Positions 1 through 7,199 are shown, counted from the first letter of the stretch. The stretch: DNA of 14,388 bases from Myxococcales bacterium (GCA_025362165.1 JANYHY010000877.1:1-14388), one strand, 5' to 3'. A program made the numbers and translations. The notes: generated by a model not told the origin, from the sequence alone.

Positions 1-2563
1 CCAGCTGGAGGCCGAGGATGGCCGTCAGGAATCCCAGCACGCCAGCCGGCGTGCGCGCTTCGAGCTCTCGTGGCGCTCGCGCTCCGCCGCCGTGAGCCAG
101 CGGCGCGACGTCTGTGTCGTCTGCGATGCTGGCGCCTGGGCCGAGCGTCGCGCGTGTCCCGACGACGCTCCTGGCCCCGACAGTGATCGCGCCGATCACG
201 AGCTTGCCGCTGCGAATGACCGCTGGCGCGAGCTCCGAATCGGTCGACAGCGTTGTCCCATCGCCGACCGAGAGCAGATCGAACGCGTTGAGGTTGGTCG
301 TGGCGACCATCACATCACGACCTACGCGCGCCCCTAGCAATCGTAAATAAGGGTTGAGGAGCGGCGTGCCACGGAGAGACTCCACCGGGGCGATGGCCAG
401 CGCTCGGTCCACCAACCAGTGCCGCAGGTGAGCTTGCCCCCACAGCGGGAACACGCCTGCGCGGTACCTGCCGATGACGATCCACTTGAGCGCGACAGCG
501 ACGAGCAGCATCGCCGGATGCATCGCCAAAAGGACGCCGAGAGAGACGACCGCAGCCGAGAAGCTCGACCAATTGGCCCGGCGAAGCGCGAAGAACGCGA
601 GGTACGGTCCCAACCACTGCGCCGCGTGGAGAGCGGCGATGAAATAGACGCCACCCGCCTGCGCGATGGTCGCGCGCGCGGGAGTGCATCGAGGTTGATC
701 TGCGAGCGCAGGTGGGTCGCTTGTCGTGGGGCGACGCGATGCCATGAGTCGCGCGAGCCCGGCCGCCGTCGGATGATCGTAGAGATCGCGGAGCGCGAGC
801 GTCCGCAATGCCGGATCGCTGCGGAGGCGAGAGATCAACTGAGCCGCCAACAAAGAGTGGCCTCCAAGGTCCAGGAAAAAGTCGTGCTGCGGTGTTGCGC
901 GGCGAGCGCCCGTGACGTCCGAGAAGGCGCTCGCGAGTCTGTGCTCGAGCCCCTCGCGTACTGCTGGCTGGATGGACGAAACCGGCGCTTGCCGTGGCTC
1001 GGGGAGCGCCGATCGATCCACCTTCCCGCTCGCTAGTGTCGGGAGACGCGGCAGTCGTCGGAAATACGCCGGCACCATCGCGGCTGGGAGTCGCTTGTGA
1101 AGGAGTCGCGACCAGCGAGCAGGATCGAACGTGGCCGAATCACGGAGGACCACGTACGCGACGAGCGCGTCTTGTTCTGCCACTCGCCTCTTCGCTACGC
1201 AGCACTGCGCGACACCTTCGAGAGAAGCAAGCGTGTCCTCGATCTCACCAAGCTCGATGCGGACGCCGCGGAGCTTGATTTGCTGGTCCACGCGGCCAAG
1301 GAACTCGATGTCTCCTGCGGCGGTATGACGCCCTAAGTCGCCGGTCGCGTACAATCGTGCTGGAGCGCCGCGCTCTCCGGCGAACGGACAAGAGACGAAG
1401 GGTGACGGCAACGCTGCTGCGTGGCCGACATAGCCAAGCGCGAGGCCTGGCCCGCCGATATAAATCTCACCTGTCTTGCCTGGCGCGACTGGCTGGCGCT
1501 GCGCATCGAGCAAGTAGACGCGGTAGTTGGCGATGGGCTTGCCGATCGTCACTGGGTCGCCCGCATGCAGGTCCGTCGCCGTGGCGATGACGGTCGCTTC
1601 GGTGGGCCCATACGTGTTGACCATTCGTCGCCCTCGGCTCCAGCGTTCGACGAGCGACGCTGGACACGCTTCACCACCAACGATGAGCAGTCTCACGCCC
1701 GGCATGGGCTGCTGGACGGTTGCGAGCACTGTGGGCACGGTGGAGACCACCGTGACCCGCCTGTTCGTCACGACCTCTGCAAAGGACTCGAGCAGGGTCG
1801 CCTTGTCGACGACCACGAGCGCGGCCCCTGAGGCGAACGCAAGCCAAATCTCTTCCACGGCCGCGTCGAAGGAGAGCGAGAAGCCTTGCAGGACGCGGTC
1901 AGTGGGAGATAGACCGAACAATCGGTGCTCTACCCGCACGAGATGCGCGGCGCTGCGATGCGCGATCTCCACGCCCTTCGGCCGTCCCGTGGAGCCGGAC
2001 GTGTAGATGACGTAGCAAGGGTCATGAGCGGATGGCCGATCCTGCGGCGGCCTGCGCGTGACCGCCGCGGTGAGCCCAGCGAAATCGATCTCGCGGCACG
2101 AGACACCTCCCAACCGGCAAGCCCGGACGAAGAGCGACGCGCCAGAGTCAGCGAGGACGAAGCGCACACGATCTTCGGGGCACTCGACGTCGAGGGGGAC
2201 GTACGCCGCGCCCGACTTCAGCACGCCCAACAGCGTCGCGTGAGCGTCGATCGATCGCTCCAGCTGGATGGCGACGCGGTGCCCCGGACCCACGGCGCGC
2301 TCACGCAGACCGTCCGCCACACGCTCGGCGAGCGCGTTCAGCGCGGCGTAGGTGAGCTGCTGCCCTTCATGCTCGATCGCGATCCGCTGGGGGAAGCGCC
2401 GCGCCGTGTCCTCGAAGATCTCGTGCAGCACGGTGGGGGCCGCTGCTTCCGGGAACGCGTCGGTGTGACTGAAGGCGCCCAGCGCGAGGTCGCGACGAGA
2501 CATGCCCGACCATCGCGAGCGTCGAGTGATTGAAGACAAAGCTGTTCCCGCATCCGGTTGCAT
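1..2563 (-). CDS. Pls/PosA-family nonribosomal peptide synthetase, A-T-membrane-hexapeptide type (partial, 3' end off window)
   Basis: One uninterrupted minus-strand frame of about 854 codons leaves the left edge. It begins with an adenylation domain (about residues 35-520): YTSGSTGRPKG (A3), FDAAVEEIW (A4, Asp at about 233), YGPTEATV (A5), YATGDLGR (A7), RGVRIELGEIE (A8) and the A10 lysine in ASGKVDR. A carrier domain follows with DLGGHSLLAA, phosphopantetheine Ser at about 570. From about 635 to 720 there are hydrophobic membrane segments, then Gly/Val-rich repeats of left-handed-beta-helix (hexapeptide) type, without a condensation domain. This order is that of the Pls/PosA family, which includes epsilon-poly-L-lysine synthetase; such enzymes are usually about 1300 aa, so roughly 450 residues lie outside. 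The ATG at 2563 is chosen because GGAGA lies 6 nt upstream; an in-frame ATG at 2503 lacks this. It sits 46 nt after the barrel gene, probably in one operon. Family call is firm; substrate is inferred. Confidence 0.9.
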   Translation of the reverse strand, partial: MQPDAGTALSSITRRSRWSGMSRRDLALGAFSHTDAFPEAAAPTVLHEIFEDTARRFPQRIAIEHEGQQLTYAALNALAERVADGLRERAVGPGHRVAIQLERSIDAHATLLGVLKSGAAYVPLDVECPEDRVRFVLADSGASLFVRACRLGGVSCREIDFAGLTAAVTRRPPQDRPSAHDPCYVIYTSGSTGRPKGVEIAHRSAAHLVRVEHRLFGLSPTDRVLQGFSLSFDAAVEEIWLAFASGAALVVVDKATLLESFAEVVTNRRVTVVSTVPTVLATVQQPMPGVRLLIVGGEACPASLVERWSRGRRMVNTYGPTEATVIATATDLHAGDPVTIGKPIANYRVYLLDAQRQPVAPGKTGEIYIGGPGLALGYVGHAAALPSPFVSCPFAGERGAPARLYATGDLGRHTAAGDIEFLGRVDQQIKLRGVRIELGEIEDTLASLEGVAQCCVAKRRVAEQDALVAYVVLRDSATFDPARWSRLLHKRLPAAMVPAYFRRLPRLPTLASGKVDRSALPEPRQAPVSSIQPAVREGLEHRLASAFSDVTGARRATPQHDFFLDLGGHSLLAAQLISRLRSDPALRTLALRDLYDHPTAAGLARLMASRRPTTSDPPALADQPRCTPARATIAQAGGVYFIAALHAAQWLGPYLAFFALRRANWSSFSAAVVSLGVLLAMHPAMLLVAVALKWIVIGRYRAGVFPLWGQAHLRHWLVDRALAIAPVESLRGTPLLNPYLRLLGARVGRDVMVATTNLNAFDLLSVGDGTTLSTDSELAPAVIRSGKLVIGAITVGARSVVGTRATLGPGASIADDTDVAPLAHGGGARAPRELEARTPAGVLGFLTAILGLQL

Positions 2564-2569
2564 GGACGT

Positions 2570-2574
2570 TCTCC
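2570..2574 (-). promoter_or_regulatory. Ribosome binding site of the Pls-like synthetase
   Basis: GGAGA on the minus strand, 6 nt before the ATG at 2563. It decides the longer start, adding a 20-residue N-terminal extension ahead of the second in-frame ATG at 2503. Confidence 0.6.
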
Positions 2575-2609
2575 GAAGGCGCGCGCGAGGCCGCCCGTTG
2601 TGAGTGAGG

Positions 2610-3344
2610 TCAATCGATTTCGAAGCCGACGGACGCGCCGCCGTTGAAGAGCGTTGGGCTCTGGCCGATGGCGCGAGCGAGTGAGGGGATGAGCAAGCTG
2701 CTCACTTCTGCGTGCAGGCCCAGGTACATCCAGTTGGCCACGTCGAGCTGCACCGCGGCTCCGAGCTCAGCCAGCTCCAGACCCGAGCGCGACTCGCCGA
2801 AGTAGGCTCGATCGTAGGTGGCCGAGGCCCAACCGACGTCGGCGAACACGCTCGCCGTCCAAGCTTTGAGCTCACGCTCTAAGGAGAGGCCGAGCGTGCC
2901 GAAGTAGCCCCCCTGCGCGCTGCGCATGTCCACTGAGTGACCGGTGAACGCGCGCCAACCTCCGAAGACGTACGCCGCCTCGAGCGTTGCCTCGGCGGTC
3001 GCCGGCAGACTCTCCGTCGGCCCGGCGAAGCTGGCGAAACCGGCGACTCCGGGGCGAAGCTCGAACGGTCCTGCGCGCCAAGCATAAGAGAGCTTGCCGG
3101 AGACGAACGTCGCGTGCGACGGAGGACCGGCGGTGGTGAACGCGGCGACGGACTCGAGCGAGACGCCGTAAAGCTCGCCATGTGCGCTTGGCACTAGCGC
3201 GGGACCTCCGAGCTGCATCCCCCTCCAAATCAGGCGCGAATCCATCCCCCACTCGGCGCCGGCGGACAGCTCGCTCTCTCTCGCGGCCGCCACGCGAGCG
3301 CTTGTCAGCAGAAATAGCAGCGCGAGGACTCTCACGACCTTCAC
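2610..3344 (-). CDS. Outer-membrane beta-barrel protein, Gcw_chp-like, unknown function
   Basis: This is a 244-residue protein starting at GTG 3344, with GGAG 7 nt upstream; the frame is open further upstream, but that part overlaps the lipoprotein gene. Residues 1-21 form a Sec signal peptide (VKVVRVLALLFLLTSARVAA). The mature part has alternating hydrophobic/polar strands rich in Gly, Ala, Tyr and Trp (for example SRLIWRGMQLGG, YVFGGWRAF, GYFGTLGLSLE, WMYLGLHAEV). It ends in a short strand, GASVGFEID, as expected of a small outer-membrane barrel. The SRLIWRG segment recalls the proteobacterial Gcw_chp family (function unknown). The start overlaps the stop of the Cys-rich lipoprotein gene by GTGA, so translation is probably coupled, and the Pls-like synthetase follows after 46 nt. 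No enzymatic motif is visible. A transport or anchoring role for the synthetase product would be inference only. Confidence 0.75.
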   Translation of the reverse strand: MKVVRVLALLFLLTSARVAAARESELSAGAEWGMDSRLIWRGMQLGGPALVPSAHGELYGVSLESVAAFTTAGPPSHATFVSGKLSYAWRAGPFELRPGVAGFASFAGPTESLPATAEATLEAAYVFGGWRAFTGHSVDMRSAQGGYFGTLGLSLERELKAWTASVFADVGWASATYDRAYFGESRSGLELAELGAAVQLDVANWMYLGLHAEVSSLLIPSLARAIGQSPTLFNGGASVGFEID

Positions 3345-3775
3345 TTGCAGACTCCGAGCGTACCGAAGGTGGGATCGGTCGCAGCGCAGCGTTGGTTCGC
3401 GGCGCAGTCCGCGTCCATGCAGCAGAACTTCGCGCACGTTCCGTCTGCGCTCGAGTCGGTCGCGCAGGACAGCCCCGGCGCGCACGAGGGCCCTTCATCT
3501 ACGTTGCAGTCCCCGCCGAGCGTGACGTTGTTCGGCGACGGGTAGCAGCCGAAGCCGTGAGTCGGATCGACGTCACACGCCTCTCCGCGCGCGCCAGCGC
3601 AGCCCGCGTTGTCGATGGGATCACATCGATAGAGCTCACCTGCAGGACCGCAACCCACCGGCAAGGCGATCGTGTCTTTGCCTGGCAGAGTCGTGGACGC
3701 GTCTGCGTCTTGTGCAACTGGAGGTGCGCCGCACGCGAGGAGGGACGCCGCCAACATCAACATCGATCGATTCAT
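3341..3775 (-). CDS. Cysteine-rich lipoprotein
   Basis: This is a 144-residue protein. MNRSMLMLAASLLAC is a lipoprotein signal with lipobox LLAC (Cys15 would be lipidated). A short Asp/Ala/Thr linker follows, then a compact domain with fourteen further cysteines, including GDCNVDEGPSC, GLSCATD, FCCMDADCAANQRC and a terminal GVCK. Spacing of the type C-x4-5-C with Gly/Asp is common in secreted myxobacterial Cys-rich domains, probably all disulfide-bonded. The ATG at 3775 is chosen because the signal peptide starts there; the frame is open upstream to 4165 but that part is antisense to the divergent propeller gene. No strong Shine-Dalgarno is visible. It is the first gene of the lipoprotein-barrel-synthetase unit. 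Molecular function is unknown. Confidence 0.75.
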   Translation of the reverse strand: MNRSMLMLAASLLACGAPPVAQDADASTTLPGKDTIALPVGCGPAGELYRCDPIDNAGCAGARGEACDVDPTHGFGCYPSPNNVTLGGDCNVDEGPSCAPGLSCATDSSADGTCAKFCCMDADCAANQRCAATDPTFGTLGVCK

Positions 3776-3846
3776 ATCCAGCGACTGAGCACCGCGCGTG
3801 CCGTCGCGCGATCGGCGAATTTCGCGGCTTTGTTTCGCACATGGGG

Positions 3847-3878
3847 TGTCCCGGACATTTAGCGGACGTCCACGGACA
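3847..3878. promoter_or_regulatory. Cluster of GGAC/GTCC inverted repeats in the divergent promoter region
   Basis: Within the 133-bp gap (3776-3908) between the divergent lipoprotein and propeller genes there are TGTCCCGGACA (3847-3857, a palindrome around one central base), GGACGTCC (3864-3871, a perfect palindrome) and GGACA (3874-3878). Four GGAC/GTCC elements in 32 bp exceeds what a 65-70% GC background would lead one to expect by eye. This suggests an operator shared by the two divergent units, but no regulator gene is in the window. Confidence 0.35.
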
Positions 3879-3908
3879 GGTCTGCGCCGATTGGATATGC
3901 TCGCCGTC

Positions 3909-4730
3909 ATGACGAGCCTGCCGACTTGCCCGACGTGCTCGGGATTGATACCGCACGCGATCCTCGCCGCGCCGTTCTGCCCGTGGTGCGGCAAGCCGCG
4001 AACGCCCGGCGCAAGTGATGACGACCATGCGAAGCGAGTCAAGGTGGCCAAAGCGGCGCGGTCGGGCGGCAAGACCAAGTCTGAATCAGTGCTCTCGGAG
4101 GGACACCGCCACTCGCACCTCGCGTTCGATCCGCAGATCGGCTTCGCGATGATCGGCGCCCACAAACACGACGACGCGATGCACCTGCGCGCATACGATC
4201 TCTACAACAAACGCGTCGCGTGGGAGGCGCTCTCGGGTGAGATGGCTCGCGACACGATGGAGCGAGTCGCCGTGCGGGGGCACACCGTCTACGCCAACAT
4301 CGGCCGTACGCTGCGCGCTCTCGACCTCTTCACCGGGCGGCAGAAATGGGGCTCGGAGTTCTCGGATGTCCTGGACAGCGAGAGCGCCGTGCCTCACCGC
4401 GAGCTCAAGATCGTGGACACCACCCCACCAGGACACCCCGGCGCTGTCATCGCGTTCACGATCGACAAAACGATCGTTTCCATGGACCGCGACACGGGCC
4501 GTCCCCTTTGGAAGGAGAAGCGCGAGCACATGCCTCGATCGGTGCAGCCGCTCGAGCAGTCGGGGCTCGTGCTCTTCCAAATTCACTCGCATCTCCATGA
4601 GGTGATCAACCCCGCACAGCAGGCCCTCGTCTTGAGGGTGGAGAAGTCGATCGAGAACGCTTGGCTCGCGGGTCGCTTTGGCCTCTGGAAGGTTCGAAAT
4701 TGGGGCTGCGCGATCGGGAGGGCCTCGTGA
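3909..4730 (+). CDS. Zinc-ribbon / PQQ-like beta-propeller protein, N-terminal part (frameshifted)
   Basis: This is a 273-residue open frame that is probably the first part of one gene continuing in another frame to 5290. The N-terminus has two CxxC pairs, CPTCSG and CPWCGKP, forming a short zinc ribbon. A basic linker (KRVKVAKAARSGGK) follows, then repeats of PQQ/WD-like propeller blades: LRAYDLYNKRVAWE, LRALDLFTGRQKWG and VSMDRDTGRPLWKE. There is no signal peptide, so it is probably cytoplasmic. Frame 1 ends at TGA 4728-4730 after an unnatural tail (WGCAIGRAS), while good propeller sequence continues in the next frame. ATG 3909 is preferred because it directly precedes the zinc ribbon; ATG 3897 is possible. 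Function is unknown; PQQ-type propellers often serve as scaffolds. Confidence 0.6.
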   Translation: MTSLPTCPTCSGLIPHAILAAPFCPWCGKPRTPGASDDDHAKRVKVAKAARSGGKTKSESVLSEGHRHSHLAFDPQIGFAMIGAHKHDDAMHLRAYDLYNKRVAWEALSGEMARDTMERVAVRGHTVYANIGRTLRALDLFTGRQKWGSEFSDVLDSESAVPHRELKIVDTTPPGHPGAVIAFTIDKTIVSMDRDTGRPLWKEKREHMPRSVQPLEQSGLVLFQIHSHLHEVINPAQQALVLRVEKSIENAWLAGRFGLWKVRNWGCAIGRAS

Positions 4731-5290
4731 TGTTCGACTACCTCGCCAACCAAGAGGTGATGTTCGACGCGATCGATAAAATCGAAGAGGACGTCCCGTT
4801 CGTCATGGGGTTCAACTGCGTGTTCGGCGCGACCCACAGCGGCGACAAGCTCTTTGCGTCACCCAACGCGAAGCCAACCGTCTTGCGCGAGGGGCTGCGC
4901 ATCAACCAGCTCGCAGTGGCGGGTCCGACTCTCTTCGCGCTTCTGATCAAATCCGAGGGCACGCGCGTCCGTCGTGTCGTTGGGCTCGATCCGCAGACGC
5001 TCGCGGTGCGCTTCGACCTCGGTGAGCTCTCGACCGAACCTACGAGCAGCAGGGCTAACCAAATCCTCGCCCTCCCCGACATGGCCGTCATCGTCACGAG
5101 CTCCGGCGACAGCAGCCAGTGCGAGCTCTGGGGTGTGCTGCCGACGGGACAAATCGCCTGGCGGACCCCCGTCGGAAGTTGGTCTGCGCACTACCTCCTC
5201 GGAGGCCACATCGTCTGCTACGCGGATGGTTGGAAGATCCTGCGACCGAACGATGGACAGATCGTCATGGAGTACACGCGCGATCGCTGA
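4730..5290 (+). CDS. PQQ-like beta-propeller protein, C-terminal part (frameshifted continuation)
   Basis: This frame continues the propeller: MFDYLANQEVMFDAIDK, KPTVLREGLRINQLAV, VVGLDPQTLAVRFDLGEL, WGVLPTGQIAWRTPVG and a last blade ending in DGQIVMEYTRDR. The frame is already open well before 4730, and the best join to the preceding part is near AAATTGGGG (4697-4705), giving WKVRKLGLRDREGLVMFDY if one A were restored. An alternative is separate translation, because the upstream TGA overlaps this ATG (GTGATG), which would allow re-initiation. The 3' end overlaps the convergent P450 gene by 26 bp. A single gene of about 460 aa with an indel is favoured over two genes. Confidence 0.55.
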   Translation: MFDYLANQEVMFDAIDKIEEDVPFVMGFNCVFGATHSGDKLFASPNAKPTVLREGLRINQLAVAGPTLFALLIKSEGTRVRRVVGLDPQTLAVRFDLGELSTEPTSSRANQILALPDMAVIVTSSGDSSQCELWGVLPTGQIAWRTPVGSWSAHYLLGGHIVCYADGWKILRPNDGQIVMEYTRDR

Positions 5291-6587
5291 CGGAGACCTC
5301 CATCCCCGTAGGTCGAAGCGTGACGGATGGTTGAGCGCGCGGCGGCTTGGTGACCATGACACGCGCACGCTGCATGAGCGTCGCGAGCACGAGCACCGCC
5401 TCCATCTGCGCGAAGGCCTGGCCGATGCAAATGCGCGCTCCGCCGCCGAATGGGAAATAGGCGTATTTGCGGGGCGGCGGCGCACCCTCTGCCCAGCGCT
5501 CGGGCCGGAACTCGGCGGGACGTTCGAACCACCGCGGGTCGCGTTGAATCGCCCACGGACAGAACCAAACCTGATGGCCTGCCGGGATGTCGAAGCCACC
5601 GAGCTTGAGGTCTTCCCGCGCCTCTCGACCCATCGACCACGCGGGTGGGTACAGGCGGAGAGATTCGGAGATCACTTGATGAGTCAAGCGTAGCTTGCGC
5701 ACGTCGTCGAACGTCGCGGGGCGATCTCCGAGGACTTCGCGGATCTCGGTCATCATGCGCTCTTCGATTTCTGGGTGTTGCGAGATGAGGAGCCACGTCC
5801 AAGTGAGGTTGATCGCGGTGGTCTCATGACCGGCCAAGAAGAGCGTCATGCACTCGTTGCGCAGCTGCTCGTTCGACATGCCGCTCCCATCTTCGTCCCG
5901 CGCCTCGAGGAGCATGCCGAGGAGATCGTCACCACCGGTTTTGTTTCGACGCCGCGCGATGAGCTCGTAGATGACTGCGTCCAGGCGGGCGGTCGCGCGA
6001 TCGAAGCGGCGACGCTTGGGCAGTGGGAGTTTCCTGAGCCAAGGGAGGACGAGCCCAGACGGATCGGAGACGTACTCCAACAGGTCCTCTAGCGCCTCGC
6101 CGACCTCTCGAGTGTGCTCGGCGACATCCGAGCCGAAGAGCGTCTGCGAGACGATCTCGAGCGTGAGACCCATCATGTCGGCGTGAAGATCGCGCGTGCC
6201 CCCCGCTCGCCATTTCTCCGCGAGGACCGAAGCGCGATCGACCATGGCAGCGGCGTACGCGGCGATGCGATCGCGATGGAACGCCGGCTGCGCGAGCCTG
6301 CGTTGGCGACGCCAGAAGTCGCCTTCGCTCGACAACAACCCATCGCCCAAGATCGGCTCGAGCGTCTCGCGAAGGTAGCGATCCTTGCGCCAGAGTTTGT
6401 GTCGCGTGACGAGCACGTCCTCGACGAGATCCGGGTCGCTCACGAGGATCACCCGCCACGGGCCGAGCGCGACACGAACCACGTCGCCGTAAGAGTCGCG
6501 CGTCTTCTCCAGGAAGCCGAGTGGATCACGCATGAACGACAGCACGTTGCCCACGATCGGCAGGCGAGGCGCGTTGGGCGGCTCCAC
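5265..6587 (-). CDS. Cytochrome P450
   Basis: This is a 440-residue P450 with all hallmarks. A proline-rich N-terminus (PPNAPRLPIVGN) is followed by the WRRQRRLAQPAF C-helix, the I-helix oxygen-activation motif AGHETT (from about residue 252), the K-helix ESLR (about 308-311), the FRPERW meander, and the heme loop FGGGARICIG with Cys about 387 as the iron ligand. It lacks an N-terminal membrane anchor, so it should be soluble and cytosolic. The sequence type is that of bacterial class-E-like P450s that hydroxylate fatty acids, terpenoids or polyketides; it is not CYP51-like. GTG 6587 is chosen because the protein starts just before PPNAP and 13 nt after the upstream stop; ATG 6656 would overlap the cytochrome c gene by 56 nt. 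No ferredoxin or reductase is adjacent. Substrate is unknown. Confidence 0.9.
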   Translation of the reverse strand: MEPPNAPRLPIVGNVLSFMRDPLGFLEKTRDSYGDVVRVALGPWRVILVSDPDLVEDVLVTRHKLWRKDRYLRETLEPILGDGLLSSEGDFWRRQRRLAQPAFHRDRIAAYAAAMVDRASVLAEKWRAGGTRDLHADMMGLTLEIVSQTLFGSDVAEHTREVGEALEDLLEYVSDPSGLVLPWLRKLPLPKRRRFDRATARLDAVIYELIARRRNKTGGDDLLGMLLEARDEDGSGMSNEQLRNECMTLFLAGHETTAINLTWTWLLISQHPEIEERMMTEIREVLGDRPATFDDVRKLRLTHQVISESLRLYPPAWSMGREAREDLKLGGFDIPAGHQVWFCPWAIQRDPRWFERPAEFRPERWAEGAPPPRKYAYFPFGGGARICIGQAFAQMEAVLVLATLMQRARVMVTKPPRAQPSVTLRPTGMEVSVSDRACTP

Positions 6588-6600
6588 GCTGGCGAGAGTA

Positions 6601-7047
6601 TCAGGGCGGAGTGACGCTCGGCACGGCTTGTCCGAGCGCAGATGGAATCTCCACATACCCGTGTCCAGAGCTTTGATGGCACGTGTTGCACGCCGCGGCC
6701 GCGCGAGCGAACGCGTCGGTGAATGCCCGCGCGTCCTTCGCCTTCGCCGCCTTCACGAGCTCGACCGCGTTCGTCTCCAAGAAGCCCTTGGCCATCGCGG
6801 GCAGCGCCTGTGATGGGCCTTCTTTCGGCAGCTCTGCGTTCGGCAGCTCTTGCTCGAATGACTCTTGTATCTCACCCACCTCGAACGCTGCGAGCTCGAA
6901 GCGATTGGCGGAGGCTGCTTTTCCAGCGAGCTCGAAGCGACGCCCGACGTCGATCATGATCGCGCCGTATCGGGGATGAAAGACGGGCGCGGGCGTGTCT
7001 TGCTTGGAACAACACACCAAGAGCAGCAAGAGAGCGCGTCCAAGCAT
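6601..7047 (-). CDS. Small membrane-anchored c-type cytochrome (class II-like)
   Basis: This is a 148-residue protein. The N-terminus MLGRALLLLLVCC is a lipoprotein-like or uncleaved signal, and the Cys at 12 or 13 is a plausible but not canonical lipidation site. The body is helical and Ala/Glu/Phe-rich, with one heme-binding motif CNTCH near the C-terminus followed by QSSGHGYVEIP. A single CXXCH near the C-terminus of a helical protein fits class II (cytochrome c'/c556-like) four-helix-bundle cytochromes. It should face the periplasm, where heme attachment occurs, so it is unlikely to feed electrons directly to the cytosolic P450 encoded 13 nt downstream, although the two are probably co-transcribed. 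ATG 7047 is chosen by the signal sequence; longer frames upstream read into non-signal sequence. Confidence 0.7.
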   Translation of the reverse strand: MLGRALLLLLVCCSKQDTPAPVFHPRYGAIMIDVGRRFELAGKAASANRFELAAFEVGEIQESFEQELPNAELPKEGPSQALPAMAKGFLETNAVELVKAAKAKDARAFTDAFARAAAACNTCHQSSGHGYVEIPSALGQAVPSVTPP

Positions 7048-7199
7048 CCACGATCTTCTAGCACTTGGCGTGTCGCGCGACCTCCTCTTGCATCTCTCCA
7101 TTGAGCACCAGGCGGAGCATTCGAAGCTCCGCGCGCGTGAACACCGGTCTCGCGAGAAGATTCCGGCCAAGGCAAGCAGCGATGCGGGGTCCTAGGTGA
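7048..7199. other. Divergent intergenic region, cytochrome c / metallopeptidase
   Basis: These 152 bp must carry both divergent promoters, but no convincing -35/-10 pair is visible. They contain a GC-rich inverted repeat at 7112-7132. On the minus strand, 7058-7144 holds a 28-codon open frame starting GTG, whose sequence FTRAELRMLRLVLNG faintly recalls the first helices of a LuxR-type HTH. It is too short and too weak to call a gene. An in-frame TGA at 7197-7199 fixes the downstream gene start at GTG 7200. Confidence 0.5.
7112..7132. repeat. Inverted repeat, 7-bp GC-rich arms with 7-nt loop
   Basis: GCGGAGC (7112-7118) and GCTCCGC (7126-7132) are perfect complements around ATTCGAA, which contains the palindrome TTCGAA. 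Lying between divergent genes, it could be an operator or a 5'-UTR hairpin. No U-tract follows on either strand, so it is not a typical intrinsic terminator. Confidence 0.4.

Noticed and set aside
419..1036. 205-codon plus-strand open frame
   Set aside because: It is antisense to the continuous synthetase frame, is Arg/Glu-rich low-complexity sequence and has no domain; it is typical of high-GC shadow frames.
4690..4732. Programmed -1 ribosomal frameshift in the propeller gene
   Set aside because: No X-XXY-YYZ slippery heptamer in the right phase and no obvious downstream pseudoknot; a missing base or pseudogene is simpler.
5265..6656. P450 as CYP51 (sterol 14-alpha-demethylase) linked to the sterol-like operon
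   Set aside because: The I-helix AGHETT and the heme-loop context do not match CYP51 signatures, and the gene is on a separate transcription unit. A sterol role cannot be supported from sequence.
6588..6656. Longer P450 N-terminus from ATG 6656
   Set aside because: It would overlap the cytochrome c gene by 56 nt and add a basic, non-homologous extension; the family N-terminus begins near PPNAP.
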